The notes: generated by a model not told the origin, from the letters alone. DNA of 64,000 bases from Dendrosporobacter quercicolus (GCF_900104455.1 NZ_FNHB01000001.1:248001-312000); one strand, 5' to 3'; counted from the stretch's first letter, positions 1 through 9,132 are shown. Program-made: numbers and translations.

Positions 1-1
1 T

Positions 2-76
2 ACCGGCTACAGCGCCCAATGGCTGACTAACCGTGGATTTAATTTAGAAAAATACGCCAACCGGTGTAAAGCATAG
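2..76 (+). CDS. C-terminal end of an unidentified protein (partial)
   Basis: An open frame enters from the left edge and gives the last 24 residues of a protein (…YSAQWLTNRGF…, ending RCKA) before a TAG stop. The stop lies inside the stem of a strong intrinsic terminator, which supports this being a genuine gene end. Too little is present to name a family; the amphipathic tail has no diagnostic motif. Confidence 0.5.
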   Translation, partial: TGYSAQWLTNRGFNLEKYANRCKA

Positions 77-97
77 CTCCTGCAGCTATGTTTTTTT
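72..97 (+). terminator. Rho-independent terminator of the left-edge gene
   Basis: A perfect 7-bp stem (CATAGCT / AGCTATG) with loop CCTGC is followed by seven T residues. It overlaps the stop codon of the partial gene and separates it from the DUF1614 gene. Confidence 0.85.
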
Positions 98-274
98 ATC
101 TGGCCAGACAACCTGACTGTGCACGGTTTGTTTTTCCGTATGCTGCGTTAAGCGTTGTTCCGGCTTTTCCTATTGACAGGTTCGCCTCAATATTTTTTTA
201 TGAATTTCAATTCAGCAATCCGGGCAAGCTAAATTAACGGTAAAAAATTATTGAGGCTAAGAGGTGAATTTAGT

Positions 275-1051
275 ATGAACATGCCAATCGGAATGATTAC
301 ACTATTGGTGATCGGCGTATTGGTTTATTTTGGTATTGCGCAGCGAATTCTGGATAGAATGCGTTTGACAGACAAGCAGGCTTTATTGTTCATCGTAGCA
401 ATCGTTCTTGGCAGCTTTGTTGATATTCCGGTTATGAGTGAGCCGGTTAGCCTGACGGTAAATTTAGGCGGAGCGGTATTACCTGCCCTGCTGGCCATAT
501 GGCTGATTTTCAGCGCCGATGAAACAGCGGAGCGAGTCAGAGCGGTAATGGCCTCTGTCTTAGTGGCGGCGGCCGTATATTTCGGCTCGCTGTATTTGCC
601 TTATGAGCCGGAAAACATGTTTCTTGATCCTAAGTTAATATACGGCATTACCGCCGGCCTGATTGCCTACCTGGCCGGGCGGTCGCGCCGCAGTGCTTTT
701 ATCGGCGGAACTTTAGGGATTATCTTAAGTGATTTGGTGCATCTGGCAACCATTGTCCGCCTGGGTATACCGGGAACGACGGCAATTGGCGGCGCCGGCG
801 CTTTTGACGTGGTAGTTATTGCCGGCATTGTGGCGGTAATGATTGCCGAACTTGTCGGTGAAACCAGGGAGAAATTGCAGGGCGGTCCGGTGCTGGGGCC
901 AAACAGGCCGGAAGGTTTGTATGAATTCAGCAAGGAATTGTCCAATAACCCGGCGAAAAAACGCAATCTAAAAGCCGTCCGCCCTGCCAGAACTGATGCT
1001 GATGCCTCCGAAAACCAGCGTTCTGAAGGAAGAGGTGAAGACAGTGAATAA
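275..1051 (+). CDS. DUF1614 family multi-pass membrane protein
   Basis: About 258 residues. Hydrophobic segments alternate with short charged loops over roughly the first 190 residues (for example MITLLVIGVLVYFGIA and LLFIVAIVLGSF), followed by a soluble, charged C-terminal tail. Composition and layout fit the DUF1614 family, known mainly from spore-forming Firmicutes; its biochemical role is unknown to me. The ATG at 275 is preceded by AGAGGTG at 260-266; an upstream TTG at 251 is open but lies before that ribosome site. Its stop overlaps the start of the SpoIIP-family gene by 8 bases, so the two are probably translated together, which hints at a sporulation-related role. That link is inference. 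Confidence 0.75.
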   Translation: MNMPIGMITLLVIGVLVYFGIAQRILDRMRLTDKQALLFIVAIVLGSFVDIPVMSEPVSLTVNLGGAVLPALLAIWLIFSADETAERVRAVMASVLVAAAVYFGSLYLPYEPENMFLDPKLIYGITAGLIAYLAGRSRRSAFIGGTLGIILSDLVHLATIVRLGIPGTTAIGGAGAFDVVVIAGIVAVMIAELVGETREKLQGGPVLGPNRPEGLYEFSKELSNNPAKKRNLKAVRPARTDADASENQRSEGRGEDSE

Positions 1052-2201
1052 AATGATCCTGATACTGGCAGTCGTACTGTTTAGCCTCTCGCTGGCCAGC
1101 TCAGGCTATACCCATCAAAGCGATCATTATTTTAATATCGTGGATGAAGCCGGCAATATTGTTTATATAACGGCGTGGGAAATGCAGGTTGGCGATGAAT
1201 GTCTGACCGCAGACAATAAGCGCTATCAGGTAACCGGCATCAGCGGCAATACTGCTCAGGCCAAATTTGTCGGTGAAATCAATTTATCGCAATATCTTGA
1301 CGAAAACCAAAAAAGTTCTTTTTGGTGGGCGGCTTTAACGCCCAGTGTGGCCGAAGCGCAAAGCAGCGGCAAGGTGGCCGTATATCATACGCATTCCGAT
1401 GAATCCTATGTTCCAACCGAGGGTGAGGAGAGTATTTTCGGCAACGGCGGAATCTATAAAGTCGGCGATGCTTTTAGCAAAGCTTTGCGGGCCAAAGGCC
1501 TTAAAACCGTTCATTCCACAGCCAAACATGATCCTCATGATAGTATGGCTTACGAACGGTCACGCCGGACAGCTTTGAATTTAATTAAAAAAGAGCAGCC
1601 TGAGGCGATCTTTGATGTTCACCGGGATGCCGTTCCGCCTGAAGTCTATAAAGGCGCAGTAAGCGGTCAGGAGGTCAGCAAGGTGCAGCTGGTTGTCGGC
1701 AAATACGGCCCGACCGGCAAGCAGATTGAAGATTACGCCTTGCAGATTAAGGCTGCTTCTGATAAACAGCATCCGGGTTTGGTAAAAGGAATTTTTTTCG
1801 CTAAGGGCGGTGATTATAATCAGGATTTGCATCCCCGCTCGATGTTAATCGAGGCTGGTTCCCATACCAATAGCCGGCAGTCTGCGGAAAAAGGCGTTAC
1901 CCTGTTTGCCGACGTGATACCCGCTGTACTGGGTAAAACGGGCGCAAATCCGGCTAATCAGGCCGGGGCCGCCGGTATTGGAACAGCCGCCGCTGGAGCT
2001 TCCGGCGCTACTAAATCGATTGGCTGGATCATCGGGCTGCTGATCGTCGGCGGTGCTGCATTCTTATTGATCAGTACCGGAAGTATAAAGGAAGCAAAAG
2101 CAAAACTAAAACAATTTGCGACAACTGAGTTTACCAATTTTTTTGCTCCCAGGCAAAGCCGGCGCAAAAAGTCAGGTGATGACCGGGAAGATAAAAAATA
2201 A
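1044..2201 (+). CDS. spoIIP: SpoIIP-family peptidoglycan hydrolase with C-terminal membrane anchor
   Basis: SpoIIP enzymes are amidases/endopeptidases that thin septal peptidoglycan so the mother-cell membrane can engulf the forespore. Here a hydrophobic N-terminus (ILILAVVLFSLSLASS) is followed by a small N-terminal region and then the catalytic domain: HTHSDES near residues 115-121, DVHRD near 191-195 and EAGSHTN further on, the metal-binding signature positions of the family. A second hydrophobic segment (WIIGLLIVGGAAFLLIS, about 326-343) precedes a basic tail, so the protein may be held at both ends; classical SpoIIP has only the N-terminal anchor. GTG 1044 is chosen because AGAGGTG lies just upstream and the frame before it lacks a good site. 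It is coupled to the DUF1614 gene. Confidence 0.8.
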   Translation: MNKMILILAVVLFSLSLASSGYTHQSDHYFNIVDEAGNIVYITAWEMQVGDECLTADNKRYQVTGISGNTAQAKFVGEINLSQYLDENQKSSFWWAALTPSVAEAQSSGKVAVYHTHSDESYVPTEGEESIFGNGGIYKVGDAFSKALRAKGLKTVHSTAKHDPHDSMAYERSRRTALNLIKKEQPEAIFDVHRDAVPPEVYKGAVSGQEVSKVQLVVGKYGPTGKQIEDYALQIKAASDKQHPGLVKGIFFAKGGDYNQDLHPRSMLIEAGSHTNSRQSAEKGVTLFADVIPAVLGKTGANPANQAGAAGIGTAAAGASGATKSIGWIIGLLIVGGAAFLLISTGSIKEAKAKLKQFATTEFTNFFAPRQSRRKKSGDDREDKK

Positions 2202-2214
2202 CCGAATAAGAAGC

Positions 2215-2246
2215 GGAGTGATGTTTTTATCATCACTCCTTTTTTT
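2215..2246 (+). terminator. Rho-independent terminator after the spoIIP-like gene
   Basis: A perfect 9-bp stem GGAGTGATG / CATCACTCC with a T-rich loop is followed by seven T residues. Confidence 0.9.
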
Positions 2247-2299
2247 CGTTTGCAGGAAAACATAAGAGCTAAACGGAATAGTAAAGAGAGGTGAAAAGC

Positions 2300-3610
2300 T
2301 TGTCCTATTACGGCGTGGTAACAATGGTGGTTCCGGAGAGTATTGCAGACCAAACCGGTATTGAAGCTGGTGATAAGCTGCTGGCCGTTAACGGCCGGCA
2401 GTTGCGTGATATTATTGATTTGAGTTTTGCATTGGCCGATGATTACATAGAATTATTGATTGAAAAGACAGACGGCGAGCAGGAAATTATTGAAATTGAA
2501 AAAGAGTACGATGAAGATTTAGGCTTACACTTTGAAAGTGCGGTGTTTGATGGTATCCGGCGCTGTGCCAATCAATGTATTTTTTGCTTTGTTGATCAGA
2601 TGGCGCCTAATATGCGCGCCAGCTTGTATGTTAAGGATGACGATTATCGCATGTCCTTTTTATACGGTAATTTTGTTACCCTTACCAATCTTGGCGAGCG
2701 GGATTTTACCAGGATCAAAAAGCTGCATTTGTCGCCTTTGTATATTTCCGTTCATACGACAAACGGTCCGCTGCGGGCGAAAATGCTGCACAATAAAAAT
2801 GCCGGAAATATTATGCAGCACATTAACAAACTGATTGAAAGCGGTATTGAACTGCATACCCAGGTTGTGCTGTGCCCGGAGATTAATGATGGCGTAATTC
2901 TGGAGAAAACAATCGCCGATTTGTATCAATTGCATCCCGGTGTGCAGTCGCTCGCGATTGTACCGGTAGGTCTGAGCCGTTATCGCGAGCATTGTCATCC
3001 ACTCAAAGGCTTTACAGCAGCGCAGGCGTGCCATATAATTAGCATGGTGGCTCAATGGCAAAAAAAATCCCGCTCTGAAACCGGCAGTTCTTTTGTGTAT
3101 CTGTCCGACGAGTTTTATATCGCCGCCGCCAAACCAATTCCCAGTGATGAGTTTTATGACGGATTTCCCCAACTGGAAAATGGGATTGGCCTGGTCAGAA
3201 ATTTTCTTACCGAATGGGAAACGGCTAAAACGGCGTCCAGCGTTTATACAGCGCCAATTCATCTGGATATTGTTTGCGGAAAGTCCGCGGAAAAAATTCT
3301 CAGCCCGCTCATACGGCAATTAACCATACCGAATTTACATATCAGGCTGGTGCCGGTGGAAAATCATTTCTTTGGTTCTGATATTACCGTAACCGGCCTT
3401 TTAACCGGCCGTGATATTGTCAAAGGCCTAAGCTGCTTAACCGGTGAGCGTGATGGTGTAATTATTCCGGGAATTGCCCTGCGGACCGGCGAGAACGTTT
3501 TTTTGGATGATTCAACCTTGCAGGAGGTTGAACAGCAGCTCAACATTCCGGTCCGGGTTGCTTACGGAGGGGCCGATTTAAGGGAACTGCTGTATGGCTG
3601 GACGCGCTGA
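2300..3610 (+). CDS. DUF512 radical SAM protein with N-terminal PDZ-like domain
   Basis: About 436 residues. The first ~60 residues resemble a PDZ domain (VPESIADQTGIEAGDKLLAV); a radical SAM cluster motif CANQCIFC (C-x3-C-x2-C) follows near residue 91, then the DUF512 C-terminal region. This combination is typical of a conserved Firmicutes Fe-S protein that commonly sits just before der, as here. The substrate is not known. The start is taken as TTG 2300, because AGAGAGGTG (2285-2293) is well spaced for it; a GTG at 2291 lies inside that ribosome site. Its upstream boundary is a strong terminator, so it probably heads its own transcript with der. Confidence 0.85.
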   Translation: MSYYGVVTMVVPESIADQTGIEAGDKLLAVNGRQLRDIIDLSFALADDYIELLIEKTDGEQEIIEIEKEYDEDLGLHFESAVFDGIRRCANQCIFCFVDQMAPNMRASLYVKDDDYRMSFLYGNFVTLTNLGERDFTRIKKLHLSPLYISVHTTNGPLRAKMLHNKNAGNIMQHINKLIESGIELHTQVVLCPEINDGVILEKTIADLYQLHPGVQSLAIVPVGLSRYREHCHPLKGFTAAQACHIISMVAQWQKKSRSETGSSFVYLSDEFYIAAAKPIPSDEFYDGFPQLENGIGLVRNFLTEWETAKTASSVYTAPIHLDIVCGKSAEKILSPLIRQLTIPNLHIRLVPVENHFFGSDITVTGLLTGRDIVKGLSCLTGERDGVIIPGIALRTGENVFLDDSTLQEVEQQLNIPVRVAYGGADLRELLYGWTR

Positions 3611-3724
3611 CTTGCTTAGCGGCCCGGATGACAATTGCAATTGCCGGTATACGCGCTTAATTACGGGAAAAACTAATACTCAGTAATAAATAAAATAGAA
3701 AAAGATGAAACTTGGGTGATGTGA

Positions 3725-5050
3725 ATGAGTAAACCAATCGTGGCTATCGTAGGCCGTCCCAATGTTGGCAAGTCTACGCTGTTTAATCAGATAGGTAAAA
3801 AACGTGTTTCTATTGTTGAGGATATGCCGGGGGTAACCAGGGACCGGATCTATCTTGACGCCGAGTGGCTTAATCATGAGTTTACAATGATTGATACCGG
3901 CGGTATTCAAATTGAAACGGATGACCGGATGTTAACCGCCATCCGTCACCAAGCCCAGCTGGCAATCGAGGAAGCGGATGTTATTCTGTTTATTGTGGAC
4001 GGTAAAACCGGCTTAACTTCAGCTGATGAAGAAGTGGGCGGCATATTGCGCAATACCCGCAAGCCGGTGGTTCTGACAGTGAATAAGGTAGACAGCGCCA
4101 AAGCAATGGATGAAATTTATGAGTTTTACAACCTGGGCTTAGGCGAGCCGATTCCAATTTCCGCTTCCAATGCGCTTAATCTCGGTGATTTACTGGATAA
4201 GGTTGTAGAAAGCCTGCCGAAGGAACATGAGTCTGATGGAGAAATCGATCAAATCAGAGTAGCGGTCATTGGTCGTCCCAATGTCGGTAAATCTTCCCTG
4301 GTCAATGCGCTGATCGGCCAGGAACGGGTAATTGTCAGCGATATACCAGGTACTACCCGTGATGCGATTGACACTCATTTTTCCAAGGAAGGAACCAATT
4401 TTGTTCTGATCGATACTGCCGGTATGCGGCGCAAAGCGAAAATTGATTTACCGGTCGAGCGTTATAGCGTGATTCGCTCCTTGCGTTCTGTTGACCGTTC
4501 TGATGTTGTTTTAATCGTCATTGATGCTGTTGACGGGGTGACGGAACAAGATAAAAAAATTGCCGGCTATGCGCATGAGGCGGGGAAAGGCATTGTAATT
4601 ATCGTAAATAAGTGGGATTTGGTGGAAAAAGACAGCAAAACCTCATTGCGCTTTACCGAAACAATTCGCAATGAGTTAGGCTTTATGCAATATGCACCGG
4701 TCTTATTTACTTCGGCCTTAACCAAACAGCGGATACACCGGGTAATCGAGCTGATTAAGTTTGCGGCGGAACAGCATGCAATGCGGATTTCAACAAGCGT
4801 GCTTAACCAGGTAATCAGTGATGCCACTGCAATCAACCCGCCGCCGTCGGAAAATGGCCGTCGGCTGAAGATTTATTTTACCACGCAGGCTGATGTAAAA
4901 CCGCCGACCTTTATCTTTTTTGTCAATGATCCGGAAATCATGCATTTTTCTTATTTGCGTTTTCTGGAGAACAGGCTGCGGGAAAGCTTTGGATTTGAAG
5001 GAACTCCATTAAAACTGGTTGTCCGCGGGCGTAAAGAGGAAGATGATTGA
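3725..5050 (+). CDS. der: Ribosome biogenesis GTPase Der (EngA)
   Basis: Der is an essential double-GTPase for 50S subunit assembly. Two tandem G domains are visible: GRPNVGKST near residue 10 with DTGG, and GRPNVGKSS near residue 182 with DTAGMRRK and NKWD, followed by a KH-like C-terminal domain ending in a basic tail. The length of 441 residues is typical. ATG 3725 follows GGGTGATG. It is followed closely by plsY, an arrangement common in Clostridia. Confidence 0.97.
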   Translation: MSKPIVAIVGRPNVGKSTLFNQIGKKRVSIVEDMPGVTRDRIYLDAEWLNHEFTMIDTGGIQIETDDRMLTAIRHQAQLAIEEADVILFIVDGKTGLTSADEEVGGILRNTRKPVVLTVNKVDSAKAMDEIYEFYNLGLGEPIPISASNALNLGDLLDKVVESLPKEHESDGEIDQIRVAVIGRPNVGKSSLVNALIGQERVIVSDIPGTTRDAIDTHFSKEGTNFVLIDTAGMRRKAKIDLPVERYSVIRSLRSVDRSDVVLIVIDAVDGVTEQDKKIAGYAHEAGKGIVIIVNKWDLVEKDSKTSLRFTETIRNELGFMQYAPVLFTSALTKQRIHRVIELIKFAAEQHAMRISTSVLNQVISDATAINPPPSENGRRLKIYFTTQADVKPPTFIFFVNDPEIMHFSYLRFLENRLRESFGFEGTPLKLVVRGRKEEDD

Positions 5051-5079
5051 TGGTAAGCAAATAAGGGAGGAGGGAATCT

Positions 5080-5694
5080 ATGGACTTTTCAGTGCTGGCG
5101 GTAATTGCCGGCGCTAGCTATTTGATTGGTTCAATTCCCAATGGTTTGCTGCTGGGCCGCTGGTTGTGGAGGATTGATCTGCGCCAGTTCGGCAGCAAAA
5201 ATATTGGCGCAACCAACGCTTTCCGCGTGCTCGGCCCCTGGCCGGCGCTAGGCGTTTTTTTTACTGACGCCGCCAAAGGCGTAGCCGGTGTGTTTTTAGG
5301 TCAGTGGCTGGCGGGAACGCCGCTGGGCATGCTTGTCGGCGGGATCGCGGCAATCGCCGGTCATAATTGGTCGGTATTTTTGAAATTCAAAGGCGGCCGT
5401 GGCGTGGCTACCGGGTTGGGCGTGATTGCCGTTCTGGTTCCTAAGGTTACGCTGATTGTATTTGCCGTATGGTGTGTTATTGTTTATTTCAGCAGATATG
5501 TATCCCTGGCCTCAATCATTGCGGCAGCTCTGGTACCGATGCTCATGCGGCTGTTTAATGAAAGAATGGAATTTTATTATTTTGGGTTATTGGCGGCTGC
5601 TTTTGTCATTATCAGGCATAAACCCAATATTGAGAGGCTGTTGAAGGGCAAGGAGCTGAAAATTAAAGCAGGCCAAGCCGGTAAGGAGAAATGA
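5080..5694 (+). CDS. plsY: Acyl-phosphate:glycerol-3-phosphate acyltransferase PlsY
   Basis: PlsY moves the acyl group from acyl-phosphate (made by PlsX, encoded at 40.1 kb) to glycerol-3-phosphate, the first membrane step of phospholipid synthesis. The 204-residue protein is multi-pass and shows the three family motifs: GSIPNGLLLG near residue 17, GSKNIGATNAFR near 38 and KFKGGRGVATGLG near 103. ATG 5080 follows GGGAGGAGGG. It overlaps or abuts gpsA, which supplies the glycerol-3-phosphate substrate, so the two are functionally paired. Confidence 0.96.
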   Translation: MDFSVLAVIAGASYLIGSIPNGLLLGRWLWRIDLRQFGSKNIGATNAFRVLGPWPALGVFFTDAAKGVAGVFLGQWLAGTPLGMLVGGIAAIAGHNWSVFLKFKGGRGVATGLGVIAVLVPKVTLIVFAVWCVIVYFSRYVSLASIIAAALVPMLMRLFNERMEFYYFGLLAAAFVIIRHKPNIERLLKGKELKIKAGQAGKEK

Positions 5695-5696
5695 CG

Positions 5697-6740
5697 ATGA
5701 AGATTGCTGTTATTGGCGCTGGCAGTTGGGGGACAGCTATGGCGGTCATGCTGGGGCAAAAACATGATTCGGTAGCTTTATGGGCCCGCAATGAGGCGTT
5801 GGCAGAACAAATGAATGACAACAGGTGCAATGAGCGGTATTTACCCGGAGTCAGCATTCCGCCGGGCGTTATGACTACCAGCCAATTGCCGGCTGCACTG
5901 CTGGGTGCAGAACTGGTGGTTCTGGCGACGCCATCACAGGCTGTGCGGGAGACGGTAAACCGGATAAGTTCCTATGTAAGCGACACTGCCATTATTGTTA
6001 CTGCAACCAAAGGTTTTGAACTAAGCTCCGGCCTCCGGATGTCCGAGGTTATTGCCGAAGCGGCGCCCCGGCTGAAAAACCGAATTGCCGTTTTATCGGG
6101 GCCTAATCATGCCGAAGAGGTTGGCAGGGCTCAGCCCAGCGCTACGGTAGTTGCGTCAAATCATCCGCCGGTTGCCGAACAAGTTCAGGATGCTTTTATG
6201 CTGCCGTATTTTCGGGTGTATACCAATCCGGATATGATTGGGGTGGAGTTAGGCGGGGCTTTAAAAAACATCATTGCTTTAGGGGCCGGCATTGCCGAGG
6301 GGTTGGAGTTTGGCGATAACACCAAGGCTGCTCTGATGACCCGAGGTTTAGCGGAGATAGCCCGCCTGGGCGTGGCAATGGGCGCCGATCCCCTGACTTT
6401 TGCCGGTTTGTCGGGAATTGGCGATTTGATGGTTACCTGTACCAGCCGCCACAGCCGTAACCGGCGGGCCGGAATTCTGCTGGCTCAGGGTCAGGCGGCA
6501 GACCAAATTGCCCTGGGAACCAATATGGTGGTGGAAGGAATAAGGACTACGGCTGCAGCGTACGGTTTAGCAGAGAAGTATCGGGTTGAAATGCCGATAA
6601 CCGAGCAAATCTACCAGGTGATTTACGCCGAAAAATCACCGCGGGAAGCAGTTCTGGATTTAATGACCAGAGGGCGGACCCAGGAAGCGGAAGAAGTGGT
6701 TAATGATCAAGCGATTTGGAAATCACCGGGAAATAAATAA
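5697..6740 (+). CDS. gpsA: Glycerol-3-phosphate dehydrogenase [NAD(P)+] GpsA
   Basis: Reduces dihydroxyacetone phosphate to sn-glycerol-3-phosphate for phospholipid synthesis. The N-terminal Rossmann motif GAGSWGTAMA starts at residue 6; the catalytic-lysine region GGALKNIIALGAG and the signature GLAEIARLG are present; length ~347 is normal. ATG 5697 is preferred over ATG 5691, which overlaps the plsY stop, because AAGGAG at 5683-5688 is correctly spaced only for 5697. It ends the operon at a strong terminator. Confidence 0.96.
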   Translation: MKIAVIGAGSWGTAMAVMLGQKHDSVALWARNEALAEQMNDNRCNERYLPGVSIPPGVMTTSQLPAALLGAELVVLATPSQAVRETVNRISSYVSDTAIIVTATKGFELSSGLRMSEVIAEAAPRLKNRIAVLSGPNHAEEVGRAQPSATVVASNHPPVAEQVQDAFMLPYFRVYTNPDMIGVELGGALKNIIALGAGIAEGLEFGDNTKAALMTRGLAEIARLGVAMGADPLTFAGLSGIGDLMVTCTSRHSRNRRAGILLAQGQAADQIALGTNMVVEGIRTTAAAYGLAEKYRVEMPITEQIYQVIYAEKSPREAVLDLMTRGRTQEAEEVVNDQAIWKSPGNK

Positions 6741-6759
6741 TTTGATCAGGTCGTAGGGG

Positions 6760-6789
6760 CTGCCTCAAAAATGAGGCAGTTTCTTTTTT
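6760..6789 (+). terminator. Rho-independent terminator after gpsA
   Basis: An 8-bp perfect stem CTGCCTCA / TGAGGCAG with an A4 loop is followed by TTTCTTTTTT. Confidence 0.9.
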
Positions 6790-7064
6790 GCTTTTCGATA
6801 AAGCGGCATATCCTTTTTTCTGGTTATGGCAGCGCAGTTTAAATAACCATAAAAAGACAAAGCCGGGGATTAATTTAGTAATATTATCGGCGGCATGTCA
6901 TATATTTATTATTGATTATAAACCTTGCTATAATACTAACTTATCGGACACTACTCCTTCTCGCAGGTGCGTTACTTTGGTTAAGGGAGGGATGAACACG
7001 GGTTTAGTGGGCGGTATGCTCAAATGTATTATATAGAATTAGTCATGGGGAGGGAAATGACCAT
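6790..7064 (+). other. Leader region of spoIVA, no gene recognised
   Basis: This A+T-rich stretch holds no convincing gene. A TATAAT at 6929-6934 has no well-spaced -35 box, and no clear sigma-E promoter pair is visible although spoIVA is sigma-E-dependent in Bacillus. A 14-codon frame at 6992-7036 has AGGGAGG directly against its ATG, too close for normal initiation. Confidence 0.4.
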
Positions 7065-8543
7065 ATGGAGAAATTTGATTTATTCAGAGATATCGCCGAA
7101 CGTACTGGCGGTGATATTTATATTGGCGTTGTCGGGCCGGTACGTACTGGAAAATCCACCTTTATCAAGAAATTTATGGATACAATGGTTTTACCAAATA
7201 TTGCTGATCCATATGAAAAAGAGCGTGCCAAAGACGAGTTGCCGCAAAGTGCGGCCGGCAAGACGATTATGACCACTGAGCCCAAATTTATTCCCAATGA
7301 AGCGGTGGAAATCAATATTAAGGATAATGTGGCAATCAGGGTTAGGGTTGTTGATTGCGTTGGCTATTCAGTGGAAGGCGCTCTGGGGTATGAAGAGCAA
7401 GACGGACCGCGAATGGTGCTTACTCCCTGGTTTGAAGAAGAAATACCTTTTCAGGAAGCCGCCGAAATCGGTACCAGGAAAGTAATTGCCGAGCATTCGA
7501 CCATTGGGCTGGTCGTAACCACCGACGGTACTGTAACCGACTTGTCGCGGGACAGCTATCTTTCGGCTGAAGAACGGGTGATTAATGAGCTGAAAGAGCT
7601 GCAAAAACCTTTTTTGGTTATTTTAAACACCAATCAGCCTACAGCCAAGGAAACCAGGGAACTTGTCGCTAAATTGGAAAGCAATTATGATGTGCCGGTC
7701 ATTCCTGTAGATTGCGCTCAATTAAACTATGATGATATTTATGCTATTTTACAGGAAGTTTTATATGAATTCCCGGTTAAGGAAGTTAATATTTCACTGC
7801 CGAAATGGATTGAGGAACTCAATACCGAACACTGGCTGAGAGAGAAGTTTGACGGAGCTGTGCGTGAAGTAGTGCAATATGTGCGCAGGCTGCGGGATAT
7901 AGATTGCGCTATTGATGATTTGGCAAGCCATGAATTTATTGCCGATGTAATTTTGCACGATATGGACTTAGGCAGCGGTATTGCGGTAATTGAAATTACT
8001 TCCCGGCCGGATTTATTCTATCAGGTGTTGGAAGAATTAACCGGCTTTACAATTTCCGGTGAGCATCATTTGTTCAGACTGATGCAGGATTTGGCGGTGG
8101 CTAAGCGGGAGTATGATAAACTGGCTGACGCGCTGGAGCAGGTAGAACAGTCCGGCTATGGAATCGTAACCCCGCAACTGGATGAAATGGTACTGGAGGA
8201 ACCGGAAATTATCAGAAACGGCAACCGGTTTGGCGTTCGCTTGCGAGCTTCAGCGCCATCGCTGCACATTATCAGAACTGATGTACAGGCTGAAATATCG
8301 CCAATACTGGGTACTGAGAAGCAAAGCGAAGAACTTATTCAATATTTGATGCGTGAATTTGAAGGCGAACCGGACAAAATATGGCGGACAAATTTATTCG
8401 GTAAATCACTAAACTCGCTGGTACGGGAAGGAATTCAAAATAAACTTTCCGGTATGCCGGAAACAGCTCAGTTCAAATTGCGCGACACTTTGCAGAAAAT
8501 CGTTAATGATGGGAGCGGCGGTTTGATTTGTATTATTTTTTAA
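7065..8543 (+). CDS. spoIVA: Stage IV sporulation protein A (SpoIVA), spore coat ATPase
   Basis: SpoIVA is an ATPase that polymerises on the forespore surface and forms the coat basement layer; in Bacillus it is anchored by SpoVM. The 492-residue protein has the P-loop GPVRTGKST near residue 24, a TRAFAC-type Walker B region (VRVVDCVGYSVEG), and ends with the hydrophobic GGLICIIF typical of the family C-terminus, the part that contacts SpoVM. ATG 7065 follows GGGGAGGG. It is monocistronic between terminators. A spoVM candidate lies 17 kb downstream at 25754-25831. Confidence 0.98.
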   Translation: MEKFDLFRDIAERTGGDIYIGVVGPVRTGKSTFIKKFMDTMVLPNIADPYEKERAKDELPQSAAGKTIMTTEPKFIPNEAVEINIKDNVAIRVRVVDCVGYSVEGALGYEEQDGPRMVLTPWFEEEIPFQEAAEIGTRKVIAEHSTIGLVVTTDGTVTDLSRDSYLSAEERVINELKELQKPFLVILNTNQPTAKETRELVAKLESNYDVPVIPVDCAQLNYDDIYAILQEVLYEFPVKEVNISLPKWIEELNTEHWLREKFDGAVREVVQYVRRLRDIDCAIDDLASHEFIADVILHDMDLGSGIAVIEITSRPDLFYQVLEELTGFTISGEHHLFRLMQDLAVAKREYDKLADALEQVEQSGYGIVTPQLDEMVLEEPEIIRNGNRFGVRLRASAPSLHIIRTDVQAEISPILGTEKQSEELIQYLMREFEGEPDKIWRTNLFGKSLNSLVREGIQNKLSGMPETAQFKLRDTLQKIVNDGSGGLICIIF

Positions 8544-8579
8544 AAAAAAGTCAGTCTTTACAGACTGACTTTTTTTTTA
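8544..8579 (+). terminator. Rho-independent terminator after spoIVA
   Basis: AAGTCAGTCT and AGACTGACTT pair around a TTAC loop, with an A-run on the left and nine T residues on the right, so it could work in both directions. It begins at the spoIVA stop codon. Confidence 0.9.
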
Positions 8580-8586
8580 ATTGCCC

Positions 8587-8616
8587 TTGTAATCCCTAGG
8601 AAAAGGATGTTATAAT
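8587..8616 (+). promoter_or_regulatory. Sigma-A-type promoter for pheB-hom-thrB
   Basis: TTGTAA, 18 bases, then TATAAT at 8611-8616 with an upstream TG one base away (extended -10). It lies about 50 bases before the GTG start of pheB and just after the spoIVA terminator. The frame is open further upstream into this box, so the promoter also argues for the later start. Confidence 0.6.
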
Positions 8617-8668
8617 GTCTACTATGAATAGATTATTATCCTTTGCAGACATACGGGGAGGTACAAGA

Positions 8669-9118
8669 GTGAACAGACAGCAATCCGGGTTTTATCTGGT
8701 TCGTGAAGAAATATTACCTGAAGCAATTAAAAAAACGATTAAAGTGAAAGACATGCTCAAACGCGGTGAAGCCCGTACAATAAATGAAGCTGTGGAGCGA
8801 ATGGAACTAAGCCGCAGTGCTTATTATAAATATAAGGACTATGTTTTTCCATTTTATGAAGCCAGTAAGGAAAAAATTGTTACTCTGGCCTTATTGCTTG
8901 AACATAAATCGGGAGTTTTATCGCGGGTGTTAAATACCATCGCCGGCGATCATGGCAGCGTACTGACCATAAATCAGGGTATTCCGCTGCAGGGAGTGGC
9001 AAATGCCACGATTTCTATTGAAACGGCGGAGCTGGTGATTGACCTGGAAGCCTTACTCGATAAATTAAGAATGGTTGAAGGTGTAAAAAGGCTTGAGGTA
9101 TTGGGACAACAAGCATAA
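8669..9118 (+). CDS. pheB: ACT domain protein PheB (UPF0735)
   Basis: A 149-residue protein with an N-terminal helix-turn-helix-like part (EAVERMELSRSAYYKYKDYV) and a C-terminal ACT domain (ALLLEHKSGVLSRVLNTIA). ACT domains bind amino acids; this family usually lies upstream of hom and thrB in Firmicutes, and is thought to be regulatory rather than catalytic. GTG 8669 follows GGGGAGG at 8655-8661 and yields the normal family length. Eleven bases separate it from hom. Confidence 0.9.
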   Translation: MNRQQSGFYLVREEILPEAIKKTIKVKDMLKRGEARTINEAVERMELSRSAYYKYKDYVFPFYEASKEKIVTLALLLEHKSGVLSRVLNTIAGDHGSVLTINQGIPLQGVANATISIETAELVIDLEALLDKLRMVEGVKRLEVLGQQA

Positions 9119-9132
9119 ACGGAGGAATAATG

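Noticed and set aside
6788-7036. An 82-codon open frame upstream of spoIVA
   Set aside because: A/T-rich leader sequence, no ribosome site, no recognisable domain; starts within the T-run of the gpsA terminator.
6992-7036. A 14-codon leader peptide before spoIVA
   Set aside because: The Shine-Dalgarno-like AGGGAGG touches the ATG, too close to initiate; no repeated codons suggest attenuation.
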